This document shows positions 52,092-64,000 of a stretch of 64,000 nucleotides of DNA, piece after piece. Both the position numbers and the translations under genes were made by a program. The DNA is from Rotaria sordida (lineage: Eukaryota; Rotifera; Eurotatoria; Philodinida; Philodinidae): the NCBI GenBank assembly GCA_905250125.1, contig CAJNOL010000103.1, positions 62,001 through 126,000 of the forward strand, written 5' to 3'. The notes beneath the pieces are model-generated. The model ran no database searches, was not told where the DNA came from, and saw nothing but the letters and a program-made list of their open reading frames with translations. How positions within the stretch are numbered: the first letter of the stretch is position 1; each line of letters starts with the position of its first letter.

Positions 52092-53698
52092 CTAAATAGG
52101 ATATTTTCTTTTTATAAAAATTAATTTGTCTATTAAACCTGCTATAGCCTTGATAAAAATCATATTCTGCTAGGAGACCATCAACGAATATATATGTGTG
52201 TGTATAAATGAAAAGAAGAAAAAAAAATGAGACGAATGAGGAAAGGGTCACCAAATAAAGCCGTGAATATGGGTATCAATGAGAGGAAGGTAAAAAAAAA
52301 TGAGAAAGCGAAGAAAATGGAGGAATGAATATTATGAGTTCAAGTAAAAAAAAAAAAGTAAAGCGTCCAACGAAGAAAATGTGTCGTTTGTCGAAGAACA
52401 AGAAACAGAATTGTCGTTTTTTTATAACATACATTTGCTTGTTCTGTATTTATGATTTGAATGTGTCCTTCATCACAAAAAAAAAAGGAAACGCAGACTA
52501 TAATTTCAATGATAAATGTTATATTTAAATAAAAATTGCGTCAGCTGGTAAATCTTGATATTCAATTGTATATAGTTCAAAATAGTGAATTTGATCATTT
52601 TTTTTGTTGGATAGAAATATATTCAAGAATGTCTTCGAGGTCGTTAGAATTAGAGAGGAAGGACGATGACTCATAAGGTTTTTGCTAGAATTTACCTGAT
52701 TTAGGAGAGAGAATTCGAATATTTTTTTAGAATTGGTGAGCCAAGGAAAAAACTCCATTGAAGAAAAATGCGAAATCACCTTTGAATATATTATAAATAT
52801 TAGATTTAATATTTCTATAAAGCATTTTTTTAATCACAAACCTTTGTTAAAGTTACAAAAGCCAGAAAAAAAACATACAAATTAAATTACAATTACTAAT
52901 AACAAGAAAAAAAAGCCTATCTTGTTAAATCGCTATTATTATTCATTTTATATCTTTCAACATATGATTGTCTTTTTCTTATTACAATAATAAATATATA
53001 TATATATATAGATTCTAAAATTCCTAAATTTTTAATTATTCTTTTGCTTATTTCAAGCAATTAAAATTAATTTTTTTTAATCTCCGATTACCAAATAAAA
53101 AATAACTAGTCAATTCGTTCATCAACAGCTTTGGCTCTTTTTCACACACATATATAGGTGAATACCAATAATTTCAAACTGAATCATCTTCATACCTATG
53201 CACACAAAACAAAATAAGAAAAAAGAAGAAGAAAAAAATTATAATAAAATACTACATAAAACACACACGCACGTAATGTGATACATCTGCCTAAATTTAC
53301 GCATAAACGCGCACATCGATAATAATAATAATAATAATAATAATATTAGCAATGAAAAAATTCGAGGTAGAAGAAAACAAAAAGGCCAAAACAAGTACGC
53401 AACTTTAAAAAAAAAAGAAAGAAGTGTCTTATTGTTTTTCTGCTAATAACGACAAAATGCACAGAGACAGACAAGTACACTTAGATATGATTGAGAAAAA
53501 CAAAATGACCGGACAGTAAGAAAGATTTTTTACACTAAAAAAAAACAAAAAAAAAAAAAAAAAAGGAAAAAACAAAAACAAAAGAGAGAGATACGTATTT
53601 GAAAAGATCATATATCATACAACTATATATGTACGATTTTTTTTTCGTTGTTCACCTTCTTGATTAAATATTTATTTAACTAGACATAGAAAGAATAT
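52092..53698. other. Intergenic, about 1.6 kb
   Basis: Should contain the missing first exon of the preceding membrane protein and the 3' UTR of the HNF4-like gene. It shows (TA)n at about 52995-53009 and (AAT)n at 53321-53344. No exon can be supported. Confidence 0.4.
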
Positions 53699-56600
53699 TT
53701 ATTCATTCCAATGGTCATCAAAAAAATGATTATCATCATTATTCGATTGTGATTGTACTGACTGTGAAATTGTTCTTGTTGTTGTCGGTGGTGTAACAAG
53801 ATCATATAAAAAATTTATATCACTATTAGGATCATAATTTGTTCCCGTTGTTGATGGAGTTGCTATAGATTTTGATTTATTTAATTTTAATCGTTCATTT
53901 GATGTATTTGTAAAATATTGTAAATTTTGTCTATGTTGATATTGATCAAAATCACTTGATATTGGATTATTATCAACAATTGTTCGATTATGACGATATA
54001 AATTTGGATCAGTATTAACAGTTGGATGAAGAAGATGAATATGAGATAAATTATTTGGTGTATAATCATCATTTTCATTAAGTGAAATATTATTAAGTTC
54101 ATCATCAACTGCTCGTGGTACAATCATAACTGAAGTTGTTACAGGTGTTGCTGATGCTAAATGATCATATTGATCAGTCTCCTGAGATATATTGTCTTCC
54201 ATATCGGTATCAATTGAAGAAGCACTTGAATCGAGATCGTTCTCTTTTGAAACTAAAAAACAAAAAAAAATTATAATTACGAAAAAAAAAAAGAAATATA
54301 CTATGCAAATGAAATATTTATACAGCATAATATGTTAGTAAACCCAATAACAATTGTACAATGCATTAGACTTGCAACAATGCTACTAATAATAAATTTT
54401 CTTTTTTTTTTAAAGCATGCAAAAACCGATTACTATAGCGTGCAATATATAAAAATAAAATTATTATGTGCAAATATCTATCTAATATATATATATACAT
54501 ATATGTAGTACTTAATAAATTTTTCTTACTTGAATTACTTGGAGATGATGATGATGTCGTGTTGATGTTTGTATGGTTTGTATTGGTCGTTGTGGATATC
54601 ACCGCTTCCTGACAATCGTCACGATATCTATCTGAACTCATGGAACTACAAATGTTGTAGGAATCTCTTTCTCTTTAGTTTCTTATTCTATACAAAAAGA
54701 TTTTTTTTCCTTTCCTTTTTTTTTTTGAGAGAAAAAAAATTTGTTTTCATTTTAATCCAGGGTAATTTTTTTTTGTCTTATGTAATTCAAGAGATCAAAA
54801 CTTACTTAGAAGCATTTCATTAATAAGATCATCAACTTGTTTTGTATCTTGACTATAACGTGCAACAAGATCAACCATTAATCGAGCTATATTTTGTAAT
54901 GGTGGTAATAATAATAATAATTCACCAAAACGTCCACGCATTAATGGTCTTTGTTGATTAATATATGTTTCAAGATTAACTTGTATACGTTTACGTAATT
55001 GTTTAACACGCATTGGATTTGATAAAGATTTATTATCTATAAAATAATACGAAAATTTATTTTCATTTTGGTTTTTTTGTTTTAGTTTGTGTTATCATAA
55101 ATACAAACCATTATCGAAAAAAACGATAGCTTTTAAACAAGCATATTCTTTTTCATCTAATTGATTGTCTTTTAATGGTTTAACTATTTCATCAAGTATT
55201 CTACCAGCTGCACGACTTAAACCTGGATCAGATGCATTTCTTGGTATAACATAATGATTACCTAATAGTAAATAATCATCACAGTTTAATGAACGACATG
55301 CAACACCTAATATGAGATTTTCTCCTGTATGACCACGTAACAGAGCAATCTAGATAAAAAAAAACACATTAATTATGTATCATTTGTGTATTTTTTTCTC
55401 TCTCTTAATTACTTTATCATTATCAGATAATTCAACAAAACCCTTCAAACCTTTTGCCCATTCAATAAGACTACGAAGTTGATAATTCATTGATATACCA
55501 ATTGTTTCTAATGTAGCTGGAACACGCTCTGTATTAGATGGTGGTCGATCTAATCGATATTGTCGACCAATATACTATAGCAAAACAAAACAAAAAAAAG
55601 AGAAAAAATGATATTTGAAATATAAAAATAAATTCTTTTAAATACTTCTTGAGCTGTTTTTTCAGCTTTTAATAGAGCTGTTACACTTAAATCATCTTCA
55701 TCCTCATCAAGATCACCAGTAAGATTTCCACTGGATTTTATATTTGTTGTTCCAAAATTATAAACATGACTACGTTGTCGTCCGAGACGATCTCTTTCTT
55801 TTTGTACCGCTAATATATTTCAAATAATAAAAAACAAAAAATGAATACAATAAAATAATACAAATAGATAATATTTACCATCTTTTTTCATACCCATTCG
55901 AATACATTTTCTGTAAGAAGAAAAAACGACAAATTAGAAGAATAATGTTATTATATATAAGCATACTTCCAACGGCAATGTCGACATTGATTACGTTTAT
56001 CTTTATCAATAGTACAATTATTTTGATGTCGACATTCATATACAGGATTTTTACGGACACTTCGACGAAAAAATCCTTTACATCCATCACATGATATTGC
56101 TCCATAATGTTTTCCTATAAAAGATAAATACAAAAAAAGAAACAAAATTAAGGCCTTGAAATATTGTTTTTCGTATTTTTTGCTTACCAGTTGCTCGATC
56201 ACCACAAACAACACAATCTAAACCATCAGCATTATTTCCAAATGTTGTATTTGTTGTCGAATTAATACCTAAAGCCATTGCTGTTGATACTACTCCAAGA
56301 CCATCATTAGGACCAACAAATTCATCATCAATTTCACATTTAATTATAGTTACTGGTTCGTTTATATTTCCACTACCAATAGTACGTCGCACTAAAAACA
56401 ACAACCGATTCAATAATACAATCAATAAACAAACAAACGAACAGCAAAAAAAAAATTTTAAGTACATATTAACATTACCATGCAATGCCATCACCGAATC
56501 ATGCGCAAAGTGTATGACACCTACTGCTAGTTCTTTCTGATTGAGTATGTGCAAGTAGACAATATAAGAGAACGAAAACAGAAGTACGAGGAAAAAACCA

Positions 56601-57242
56601 GGCAAGATAAGAAGAACGAACGAAGAAAATGATAGTCACTCGAAAAAGAAAAAAAGAAAAAACAGCAGAAAATTACAAAAAAAAAAGATTACTTTATTTA
56701 TAACTCAAGTTAAGTGTATCATATATTGAACAAATGGTAGATTTCTGTAACGATATCTTGAAGCAATCAGCAGTCATAAGACATTAGAATTGTCATTCGT
56801 ATTTTTTTTCCTTCGTAATATATCTCTATTTTCTCATCGTATGGATATGGCTAGCTTTTCTTTTCATATCTGTTGACATTAATGTCTGCTACAATTGCAC
56901 AAAGATAGTTTCCTTCGCCTATGCGTATTTTTTACGGCCACATCATGGTGCTTTTTTTTCCTTCAGTTTCAAGAACGAGGCGAATATATTGTTTTTTCAT
57001 CGATTAATAGATGAAGTAATGAAAGCAAGGAAAAAAAAATGTCGAATAAAAGAAAAGAAAAAGGCTATTGTATGATGTTTGCAGGTATACATACGTCTAT
57101 CAATTGAAAGAAGAGAAAAAAAGAAATGAAATATATTCAGCACACTTGTATATTTAATCAATCGATATTGATGATAGAATTGGTTAATGTGACAATATAT
57201 CGAGAAAAATTGCTTGATTTTTATCTTACCTGAAGATGCCAT
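53699..57242 (-). CDS. HNF4: HNF4-like nuclear receptor (NR2A)
   Basis: Ten exons on the minus strand: 57230-57242, 56188-56391, 55967-56114, 55879-55910, 55646-55809, 55413-55574, 55109-55349, 54806-55036, 54530-54631, 53699-54252; 616 aa, phases consistent. The DNA-binding domain (about residues 61-135) has two C4 zinc fingers: [20 protein letters not shown] with the HNF4-type P-box CDGCKG, and [19 protein letters not shown], followed by [15 protein letters not shown]. The ligand-binding domain keeps the family's core: [34 protein letters not shown] and [16 protein letters not shown], and ends in INEMLL, the AF-2-like helix. The 200-residue F domain is Ser/Thr/Asn-rich and unlike vertebrate ones. 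A 32-bp microexon encodes [10 protein letters not shown]. An alternative first exon exists (see 56479). Confidence 0.92.
56479..56491 (-). promoter_or_regulatory. Possible alternative first coding exon of the HNF4-like gene
   Basis: ATGGCATTGCATG followed by the donor GTAATG. It has the same length and phase as the upstream 13-nt first exon (ATGGCATCTTCAG|GTAAGA at 57230-57242), so both would splice in frame to the exon at 56391 (MALHV... versus MASSV...). Vertebrate HNF4A uses two promoters with alternative first exons, which makes this worth testing. Confidence 0.45.
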
Positions 57243-59705
57243 TATTGATTATATTTCCTATTTATTTAAATCATAATAAAAAAAAATCTAAACAAAAAAA
57301 CATAAAAAAAATAAATATAATTTGAAGACAAAGAAAACAGGATCATAGTGACAATAAAATCTATCATTAAAAATCAAGTTTAAATAAATACAAGTCAACA
57401 TTCCATTTTGTTTTCTTCTTTGTACATAATAAATCTCAAGCAGAGAAATTTATCGTTAATAAAAAAAAATGTACTTAGATTTCTATGACCTGACACTGAA
57501 TAAAATTTCATTAAAATAATAAATACATTATTTTTCTTTTAAAAATAATTATTAAGAGAGTTCTTCTCATGTCATACGTCACTAAAAATTGTATTATTTT
57601 TTATTTAACTATATCAACATAATTGCATTTGTCAGCAAATAGAAAATTAAAAACAAATTATAATTAAATAAAATGGTATGTTTAACGCAAATGTTCTACA
57701 ATGTAATCAAAGGTTGCACGTACCCAGAACGTGAAAGTGCATCTATGTCATGTCATCGTGATTGATTAGACAATAGAATTTCTTAAATTTTTTTTTAAAG
57801 ACTAATCTATTTTACGGAAAACTAGTTTATCAAAAAGAATATTCTTCGTTCAAGTTTAAGGCTGTGAATGCAATAAATATTTCAAATAAATCATATTGAT
57901 AAATCATCCAGCCGCAAATATATACCGCAAAGTACAACATATTCTCTAGTATCTTTAGGAATTTTTTTTATTGGTCTAAATTTTCTGTTCGTCTTCGAAA
58001 TATATTTGTCTCGACATACAGATACAAAAAACTCAAGTTAATGAGATTTAGCCTACCGTTTATAGAGTGTGGAAGCACGCCTGTTCTCTTATTCTATGAT
58101 GTTTTGTTAACTGAAAGAAATAATTGGATTCTTTGAGCTTCATATAATCGCCTAGGTTTGTTTTTGTAATAACGTTTCATAAAAACATTTGTTTTTTAAA
58201 TAAAAATAATATTCTCCATGATCTCGATAATTTTTAGATTAAAAAAAAAATAACAACAAAATATTTGTATTTGAATTAATAACTAAGATTCTAAAAGATA
58301 TTTTGCAAGTTTAACTATATTAATAAAAGATTAATGCTATGAGCTATTATAGACAAAAAAACTAACTGTACTATACTTAATTGAAATTAATTTTTTGAAG
58401 TATGCGATTTTTTTTTCTTATCAAATATAAATTATTTGTACTTATTTCTCAGAAATAAAAAGATCAGTTTGTTCGATCAAATTATAATGGACATATTGAA
58501 TTTTGTTATGAATAGTCCTTCGGATTTTAACTTGAATTTAAGATTGATGTAGAAAACTAATAAGAGTCATAAACTAGTGAAATATAAGATCAATCCTTCG
58601 GTCATCTCATCAATTTTATACAAGAAGTAAAAAGCTTTTAGAAAAATAATATGACACTATTTTCTAGCATTATATAGAACTGATTTAAGGAGAAAAAAGA
58701 CGAATGAATTCTTACAAAAGTGATAACACAGAAATTTACGCTACTTTGACATGTTTTGTTTTTATATATCATCAACATAAAGTTATATAAATATGCGCTC
58801 AACAGTCAACTAAAGCTAATTGAACCAACATCTCTCATTTTAATATTTGTCCTACTTAATAATTAAATATAGGATCATAAGCATGTCTTAATTAAAACTC
58901 TGAATATAAATATATACACGTACATTAAATAAAAAAAGAAAACCTTGACAAATGAATATGTGTACTTATTTGATATGATTCGTCTCTTATTAATCTTAAA
59001 CTTTTAAATTAAATCAAATAGAAAATCAATTATACCATCAAGATAAAAGAAAGAAAAACAAAACAATAATCTTAAAAAATTATTTTGTCTTCCTTAAATC
59101 TCACTATTAGTTTGTAAACGAAAAAAAAAGTCATAGAGACATATATGTACTCATACGACTCCGTTTATTTTTTCTTACCTTGAAACAGAATACACAAGTA
59201 ATTCATAGATAGTCATAAAAGAAAATGGTTTTTTTGTAACAAAACAGAACAAACAAAGAGAGAGAAAAAACTAATTTACACGTGTAACCACCAATAGAAA
59301 ATATTTTACTGACTCAAGCTACTCAAAACAATCATGTATATGTAATTGATTACTGTTGATTATATCTATGCTACTAATAATATTGTTTATTTTTATTAGT
59401 GCCATCTATCAACAATAGAATAATAGATTAGAAAAAAAGAAAATAGAAAAATTATTTCGAGAAAATTATTTAAAATAAATTTTATTATTCAAGTAAATTT
59501 ATTTATTTATTATTTTTTTTATTCAATTTACTCCATTAATAACATATTATTACCTTTTCATTGATGTGGCTTTGTTTACTGATATTCCATCAATATTAAC
59601 ATTGAAATCTATTTTCTTTTCAACATTCTTCCGGTTTGAATAAAAATTAAAAAAGAATTTATTTTTAAAAATATCAGAAATTCTTACTTCTGATATTAAT
59701 TCATA
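57243..59705. other. Divergent intergenic region, about 2.5 kb
   Basis: Lies between two divergently transcribed genes (HNF4-like on minus, CARF/MULE-like on plus), so it should hold both promoters. AT-rich throughout. No individual regulatory site, RNA gene or ORF can be supported by eye. Confidence 0.45.
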
Positions 59706-62700
59706 ATGACAGGAAATTGTCCATCATTTGTTCGACATCAATCACTTGAAGCAACTCAAGTTATACCATTATTTGATTCCACAACAACAACATTTACTTC
59801 AACACCACCATTTAAACCTAAAGCGGGTGAAGTTTATGTTATGAAACTTGATATTGGTCATGAAAGTAAGTATTCATATTCCGATGAATACCTTTGTTCA
59901 TCCGGTGGAAAATTCTTATGAATAAAAGCTGGAATCATCTTGGAAAAAAAACAAAGGTATATCACGGATAGTTGATGTATATTTTTTGTTTATTATAGAT
60001 GATTGGCGTAGTGATGGATATCGTTGGGTTCAAATAGCTGCAAGACGTTTACCAACACATAATCCAGTTATAAAAAAATGTTATTTTCATGCTGGACAAA
60101 AAAATAAAAAGAAAAGTAAAGATTTTGAAAAACAAGCATTTGTATCATTAGTTGATCCATCAAAAGTTGTTGTACAATATCTTGGTGATGAAAATGTTGC
60201 TGAAGAATTTCCACATGGAAATTCAAAAAAAAATACAAAACCATTTTTTCGTACACGTCCATCATTACTTAATAAACTTATATCAGAAGCAGCATCAAAT
60301 GCTGAAACAGCACAAATATTTAAACAATATACTACAAATAATTCACATGATGATGATGATCATGATGATGATGATGATGGAGAAGAATCAACAGTTAATA
60401 ATTCAATGGAAGCAGAAGAAACAGTTGATGATAATGATGATAAAAAACCTTCAATTATTAAAACTGAACCAAAAAAACCTAAAATAGGACCTGAAATTTT
60501 ATCACAACCACGTAATATTGAACAAATACGTAATGTTAAAAGACGTTTAGCACGTCGTCTTGTTGCATCAGCTGATGAAATATCAGAATTATATCGTTTT
60601 GCACGTGAAACACCAAATTATATTGTGCGTTTTACATTAATACCAAATATTGTTGCTATTGCTTTTTCAAATGAATCTATGCATGAATTTAATTTATTAT
60701 TAGATCATCCAGATCTTTTATCACAACAACGAGTTCTTATTACATTTGATTCAGCATATACAATTAATGCATTTCATGTTACATGTGTTTTCTATCGACA
60801 TATTGGTATGAAAGAAGAACCATGTATTTTACTTGGTAAGTCTTACAAACAGTTCGATGAATATGTTTTTTTTTGTTTTGAAATCTGAAAGATTTCAAAA
60901 ACTTCTATTCATCTTCTAGGAAATTAGCATTAAGATAGATCGATTAATATTATGAAATTTTTGCATGTATTCGAAGTATTTTTTATAAAAATTAATTTTC
61001 TGAACAAAATCATTAATATAAATATCCGACTTATGTTACAACTTCATAAAGATTAGCTATCTTGATTATATTAAATGATAAATAATATATTGTTGTAATA
61101 ACATCTTTACATCTAATAGTTAAGTCATGATATGAAAGTTTTTAATATAAATTTTATCAATTATATTGACATGAAATTCCGAGAAAAAAACGAAAGATTT
61201 TTAAGTTTTTTTGATTTTGTTCTTTACTCATTAGGTTGTGCATTACATAATCGTCGTTCGGATGATGTTTATGAATATATATTAACACATTTAAAACAAC
61301 AATGTCCAAATATTGAATCACGTTGTTTATTTATAATTGACAGTGAAGGTAATACATTAAAAAATAATTATTTATCAATATTTCTACCACATTTACGTGT
61401 TATACATACATGGAATTATGTTTTTTNNNNNNNNNNNNNNNNNNNNNNNNNNNNNNNNNNNNNNNNNNNNNNNNNNNNNNNNNNNNNNNNNNNNNNNNNN
61501 NNNNNNNNNNNNNNNNNNNNNNNNNNTTTTTTCACAATTACGTGCTTGGTTGTTACAAAATGGTCGAACACAAGCTGATTATCAATTTTATAATGCTGAA
61601 CTTAAATCATTATTATTATGTGCTGATATGTTAACATTTACACGTTTATATGATCGTTGTAAATCAAATTGGACACAAGAATTTCGTACATATTTTGAAC
61701 AAATTATTTTACCATTAGTTGATACTGATCTTGGTTCATGGATATTAAAAAAATATGATCTATTCGATGCTTATTCAGGTATTAAAGGACTTGTTTGTGA
61801 ACCAATGCAAGCTGTGGTATGTTAAATGAATTTTTGAAAACGAAATATGAAGTTCTTTTTTTTTATTTTTTATTAAATTTAGGCAGCACAATTACGTGAT
61901 TGGCGTGAATCACGTTTTGATAGTGGTGCTATGGCTTTTTATTGGTTGCAAATGTATTTTGTTCAACAAATAAGAAAATCGTATTCTCGTCTTGGTGGTA
62001 TATATACATTAAAACAAGGTATTTATGAAAAATGGGCTATAACAGCTGTTACATCAATAACAGCTCATGAACCAATTAAAGCATTAGTACCTGAAAAAAT
62101 TGTTGAACATGTTCGAGCGAAAGTTATTATATCATCTGTACATCATCCACATTTACAAGCTAAACGTAATAATGAACAACAAATTTTAACATTATCACCA
62201 ATTAAAAGACTTAAAACAACAACATATGATGGTCCACAACATCATCATCATCATCATCAACCATGTATTATTGCAACAACAACAACAACACCACATCATG
62301 TAACAACAGCTGATATCAAAGCAACATTACTTGCGGCTGCTGCTGCACAACAACCAAGAACAATGACTGTAAGTTTAAGTGATAAAAAAAAGTCTATAGT
62401 GATAAAATCCTGACATAAAATAGTTACGTATTTTTCGATGATCGAAGTTATTGGCGATATTCTGAGATAATATCTGCAATATATATATATGATGAATATT
62501 CAGAAAGAGTATATGTAAGGAATAATCACCTTAACGAAACTCACGAACATAGATGATCGATTAGACTTTTTCGATCTTTCCGAATATGTGTTTAGAATTT
62601 TATTATAGAACAAAGTTTTCTCTAAAAACTGTGTTATTTACTTTTACATAAAAAATTTTTAAACTTTTATATTTTTAAAAGAGCGATTTTTTGACAAAGT

Positions 62701-63328
62701 CTCATCTAAACTAGCTCTTTAGTGGAAATACATAAATGAGATTTCGCTTATTGTAGTATTTCATTTTATACAGAATTTAATACTCAACAATAATGTTGAG
62801 TAGAAGCTATTCCAAAATCCAAACTAAGGACGGTACCAAAGCTGTTATTTTGCTTTGTACAGACGTAATTTTGAATTTTTTCACAAAATTTACTGATAGA
62901 ATTGTCTTTAAGCAGCCGAAAAGTGACCAACTATTTTGTGTCATAGGTTAATATACAAAACAAAAATTCGAAAATCTTTTATTTAGATACGACGAATAGC
63001 TACAACAACAAGTCCACAACAACAGCAACAACAACAACAAACAACATTTCGCCTTACAACCACACCATCTACTTCATCTTCACAACAGCCACAACAATTT
63101 ATAATAACAACAGCTGGTACCGCTCTACCGCTTTCACAAACAACTACTACAACAACAGGATTAGTTGATGATTCATCAATGTATGATGATGGTACAAGTG
63201 ATTTAAGTGGATGTTTAGTAACAACATCATCACAAACATCGAGTACACCAACATCTCAAACACGTTCATCATTTGTTCGCCCTGCTCTACCGACAAATGT
63301 TCTTCGATTGACTGTTGTACGCAAATAA
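59706..63328 (+). CDS. CARF-like DNA-binding domain joined to MULE transposase-like core
   Basis: Five exons: 59706-59865, 59999-60835, 61235-61816 (with a 100-N gap), 61883-62368, 62987-63328. Residues about 54-125 (DWRSDGYRWVQIAARRLPTH, KKCYFH, VVVQYLGDENVAEEFPHGNS) resemble the DNA-binding region of calcium-responsive transcription factor CARF/ALS2CR8. After an acidic Asp/His stretch comes a MULE-like RNase H core: ITFDSAYTINAFHVTCVFYR with the first Asp, LFIIDSEGNTLKNNYL with the second, then LPHLRVIHTWNYVF. The C-terminal third has a His run and Gln/Thr-rich low-complexity segments typical of transcription factors. Conserved introns, single copy and no terminal repeats near it suggest a domesticated transposase-derived regulator rather than a live element; that is inference. 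Start ATG 59706. Confidence 0.7.
61427..61526. other. Assembly gap (100 N), probably spurious
   Basis: Flanked by GTTTTTT on the left and TTTTTTC on the right. Collapsing the N run and one T6 restores an uninterrupted frame (NYVFSQLRAWL), so little or nothing may be missing. Confidence 0.9.
62585..62835 (+). repeat. Dispersed repeat, copy B (intron of the CARF/MULE-like gene)
   Basis: Partner of the stretch at 33243-33500 in opposite orientation. Shared blocks include AACTAGCTCTTTAGTGGAAA, GCTTATTGTA and CAATAATGTT. Confidence 0.6.
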
Positions 63329-64000
63329 AAATTGTTCGTGTTTTTTTTTCATTGATCATTGCATGTCTGTATCTTGATGTACAGGTTAACCATATTCTGC
63401 TGTACATAGGATCAGCTTTACTGTTATTGTTTTCTTTTATATAAATAAGATAAACAAAAAAAAAACCAAAATTTTATTTCATTAATATATGTGATAAAAA
63501 TCTATGTTAGAATACAATTGAATCATTTAGAATCAAATAATTATCGTCATAATAAAATGTATTGAATTCTTCATTTTATGTAATTATTTAACTTTGTTTT
63601 TATTCTGCTCAACATAATAACGAGGAAATATAGTGACCATAAATTCTTCTTTTTTCGTTCTGATATATGATTTCTTTGTTTTGATTGATTATGTAAAATA
63701 AATACAGTAAAATCTCTCCATTTTGAATATCATCGGAACTACTCTCATTTTCAGAATAAAAGTGTTGCGTTTATGAGAATGAAATTCCCATTTTTCAGAA
63801 CGAAAATGTTCTATTTCTAAGAATACATTCCCAAGATAAGAACAGAAGTATTCTCGGTTTGGGAAAACATGAGATCCTGGATGGCTCCTGAACATTCTTC
63901 TTTCCTTCAAATAACATGAAATATGTAAAGCCATAAGTGGTATTATCGTCCTATGTTTTTCTGAAAAATGATGAACTTTTGGACAGCATCAATCCGATCA
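63329..64000. other. 3' flank to window end
   Basis: AT-rich 3' flank of the CARF/MULE-like gene. From about 63710 a stretch with repeated AGAATGAAA/AGAACGAAA-like words suggests a decayed repeat. No gene is supported. Confidence 0.4.

Noticed and set aside
52092-52254. Upstream in-frame extension of the small membrane protein
   Set aside because: It contains no ATG, and a splice acceptor-like TATTTAG lies at its downstream end, so it is probably intronic.
53887-54123. Met/Ile-rich minus-strand ORF inside the HNF4-like last exon
   Set aside because: It is an out-of-frame shadow of the receptor's F domain.

Overview
The window looks like a gene-dense contig from a small invertebrate, most probably a bdelloid rotifer. 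This is inferred from an AT-rich composition, very short GT-AG introns (about 50-75 bp) inside conserved animal genes, degenerate TGTGGG-type hexamer arrays resembling the bdelloid telomere repeat, many short foldback DNA transposons, and two intron-poor foreign-looking ORFs. The species cannot be told from the sequence. Three runs of exactly 100 N (35888-35987, 48234-48333, 61427-61526) are assembly gaps.

Layout. 1-4.9 kb (+): the 3' end of DNAJC13/RME-8 and a complete MFSD12-like lysosomal transporter. 4.9-17.2 kb: an accessory island with no conserved animal gene. It holds a foldback element with telomere-like arms, a 170-bp hAT-type MITE and a 763-bp hAT-type element with an internal minisatellite (both with 8-bp target duplications), an inverted pair of broken mariner transposases, an intronless methyltransferase-like ORF and a broken ADP-ribosylglycohydrolase. 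17.2-31.0 kb (-): an FBXW10-like F-box/WD40 gene, a small THEG-repeat gene and RSPRY1. 31.5-41 kb (-): a PEST-type tyrosine phosphatase and KIF19. 43.8-52.1 kb (-): a small membrane protein with an SH3-ligand tail, a compact PI3K-like kinase, a von Willebrand A-domain protein and a second small membrane protein. 53.7-57.2 kb (-): an HNF4-like nuclear receptor with two possible first exons. 59.7-63.3 kb (+): a CARF-like DNA-binding domain joined to a MULE transposase-like core.

The most striking observation is the VWA protein at 48334-49875. Its first in-frame ATG opens a protein whose first 16 residues are Met plus residues 1-15 of histone H3, with the Arg matching H3 R17 also kept, followed by a VWA domain with an intact MIDAS. 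I know of no described protein with this architecture. Several longer introns and intergenic stretches are largely occupied by palindromic foldback elements, which accounts for most of the unexplained noncoding sequence.

Exon boundaries were worked out by hand from GT-AG sites, reading frame and remembered family alignments; reading phases sum correctly for all multi-exon genes except where a gap or window edge intervenes. An error of a base or two at individual boundaries is possible.
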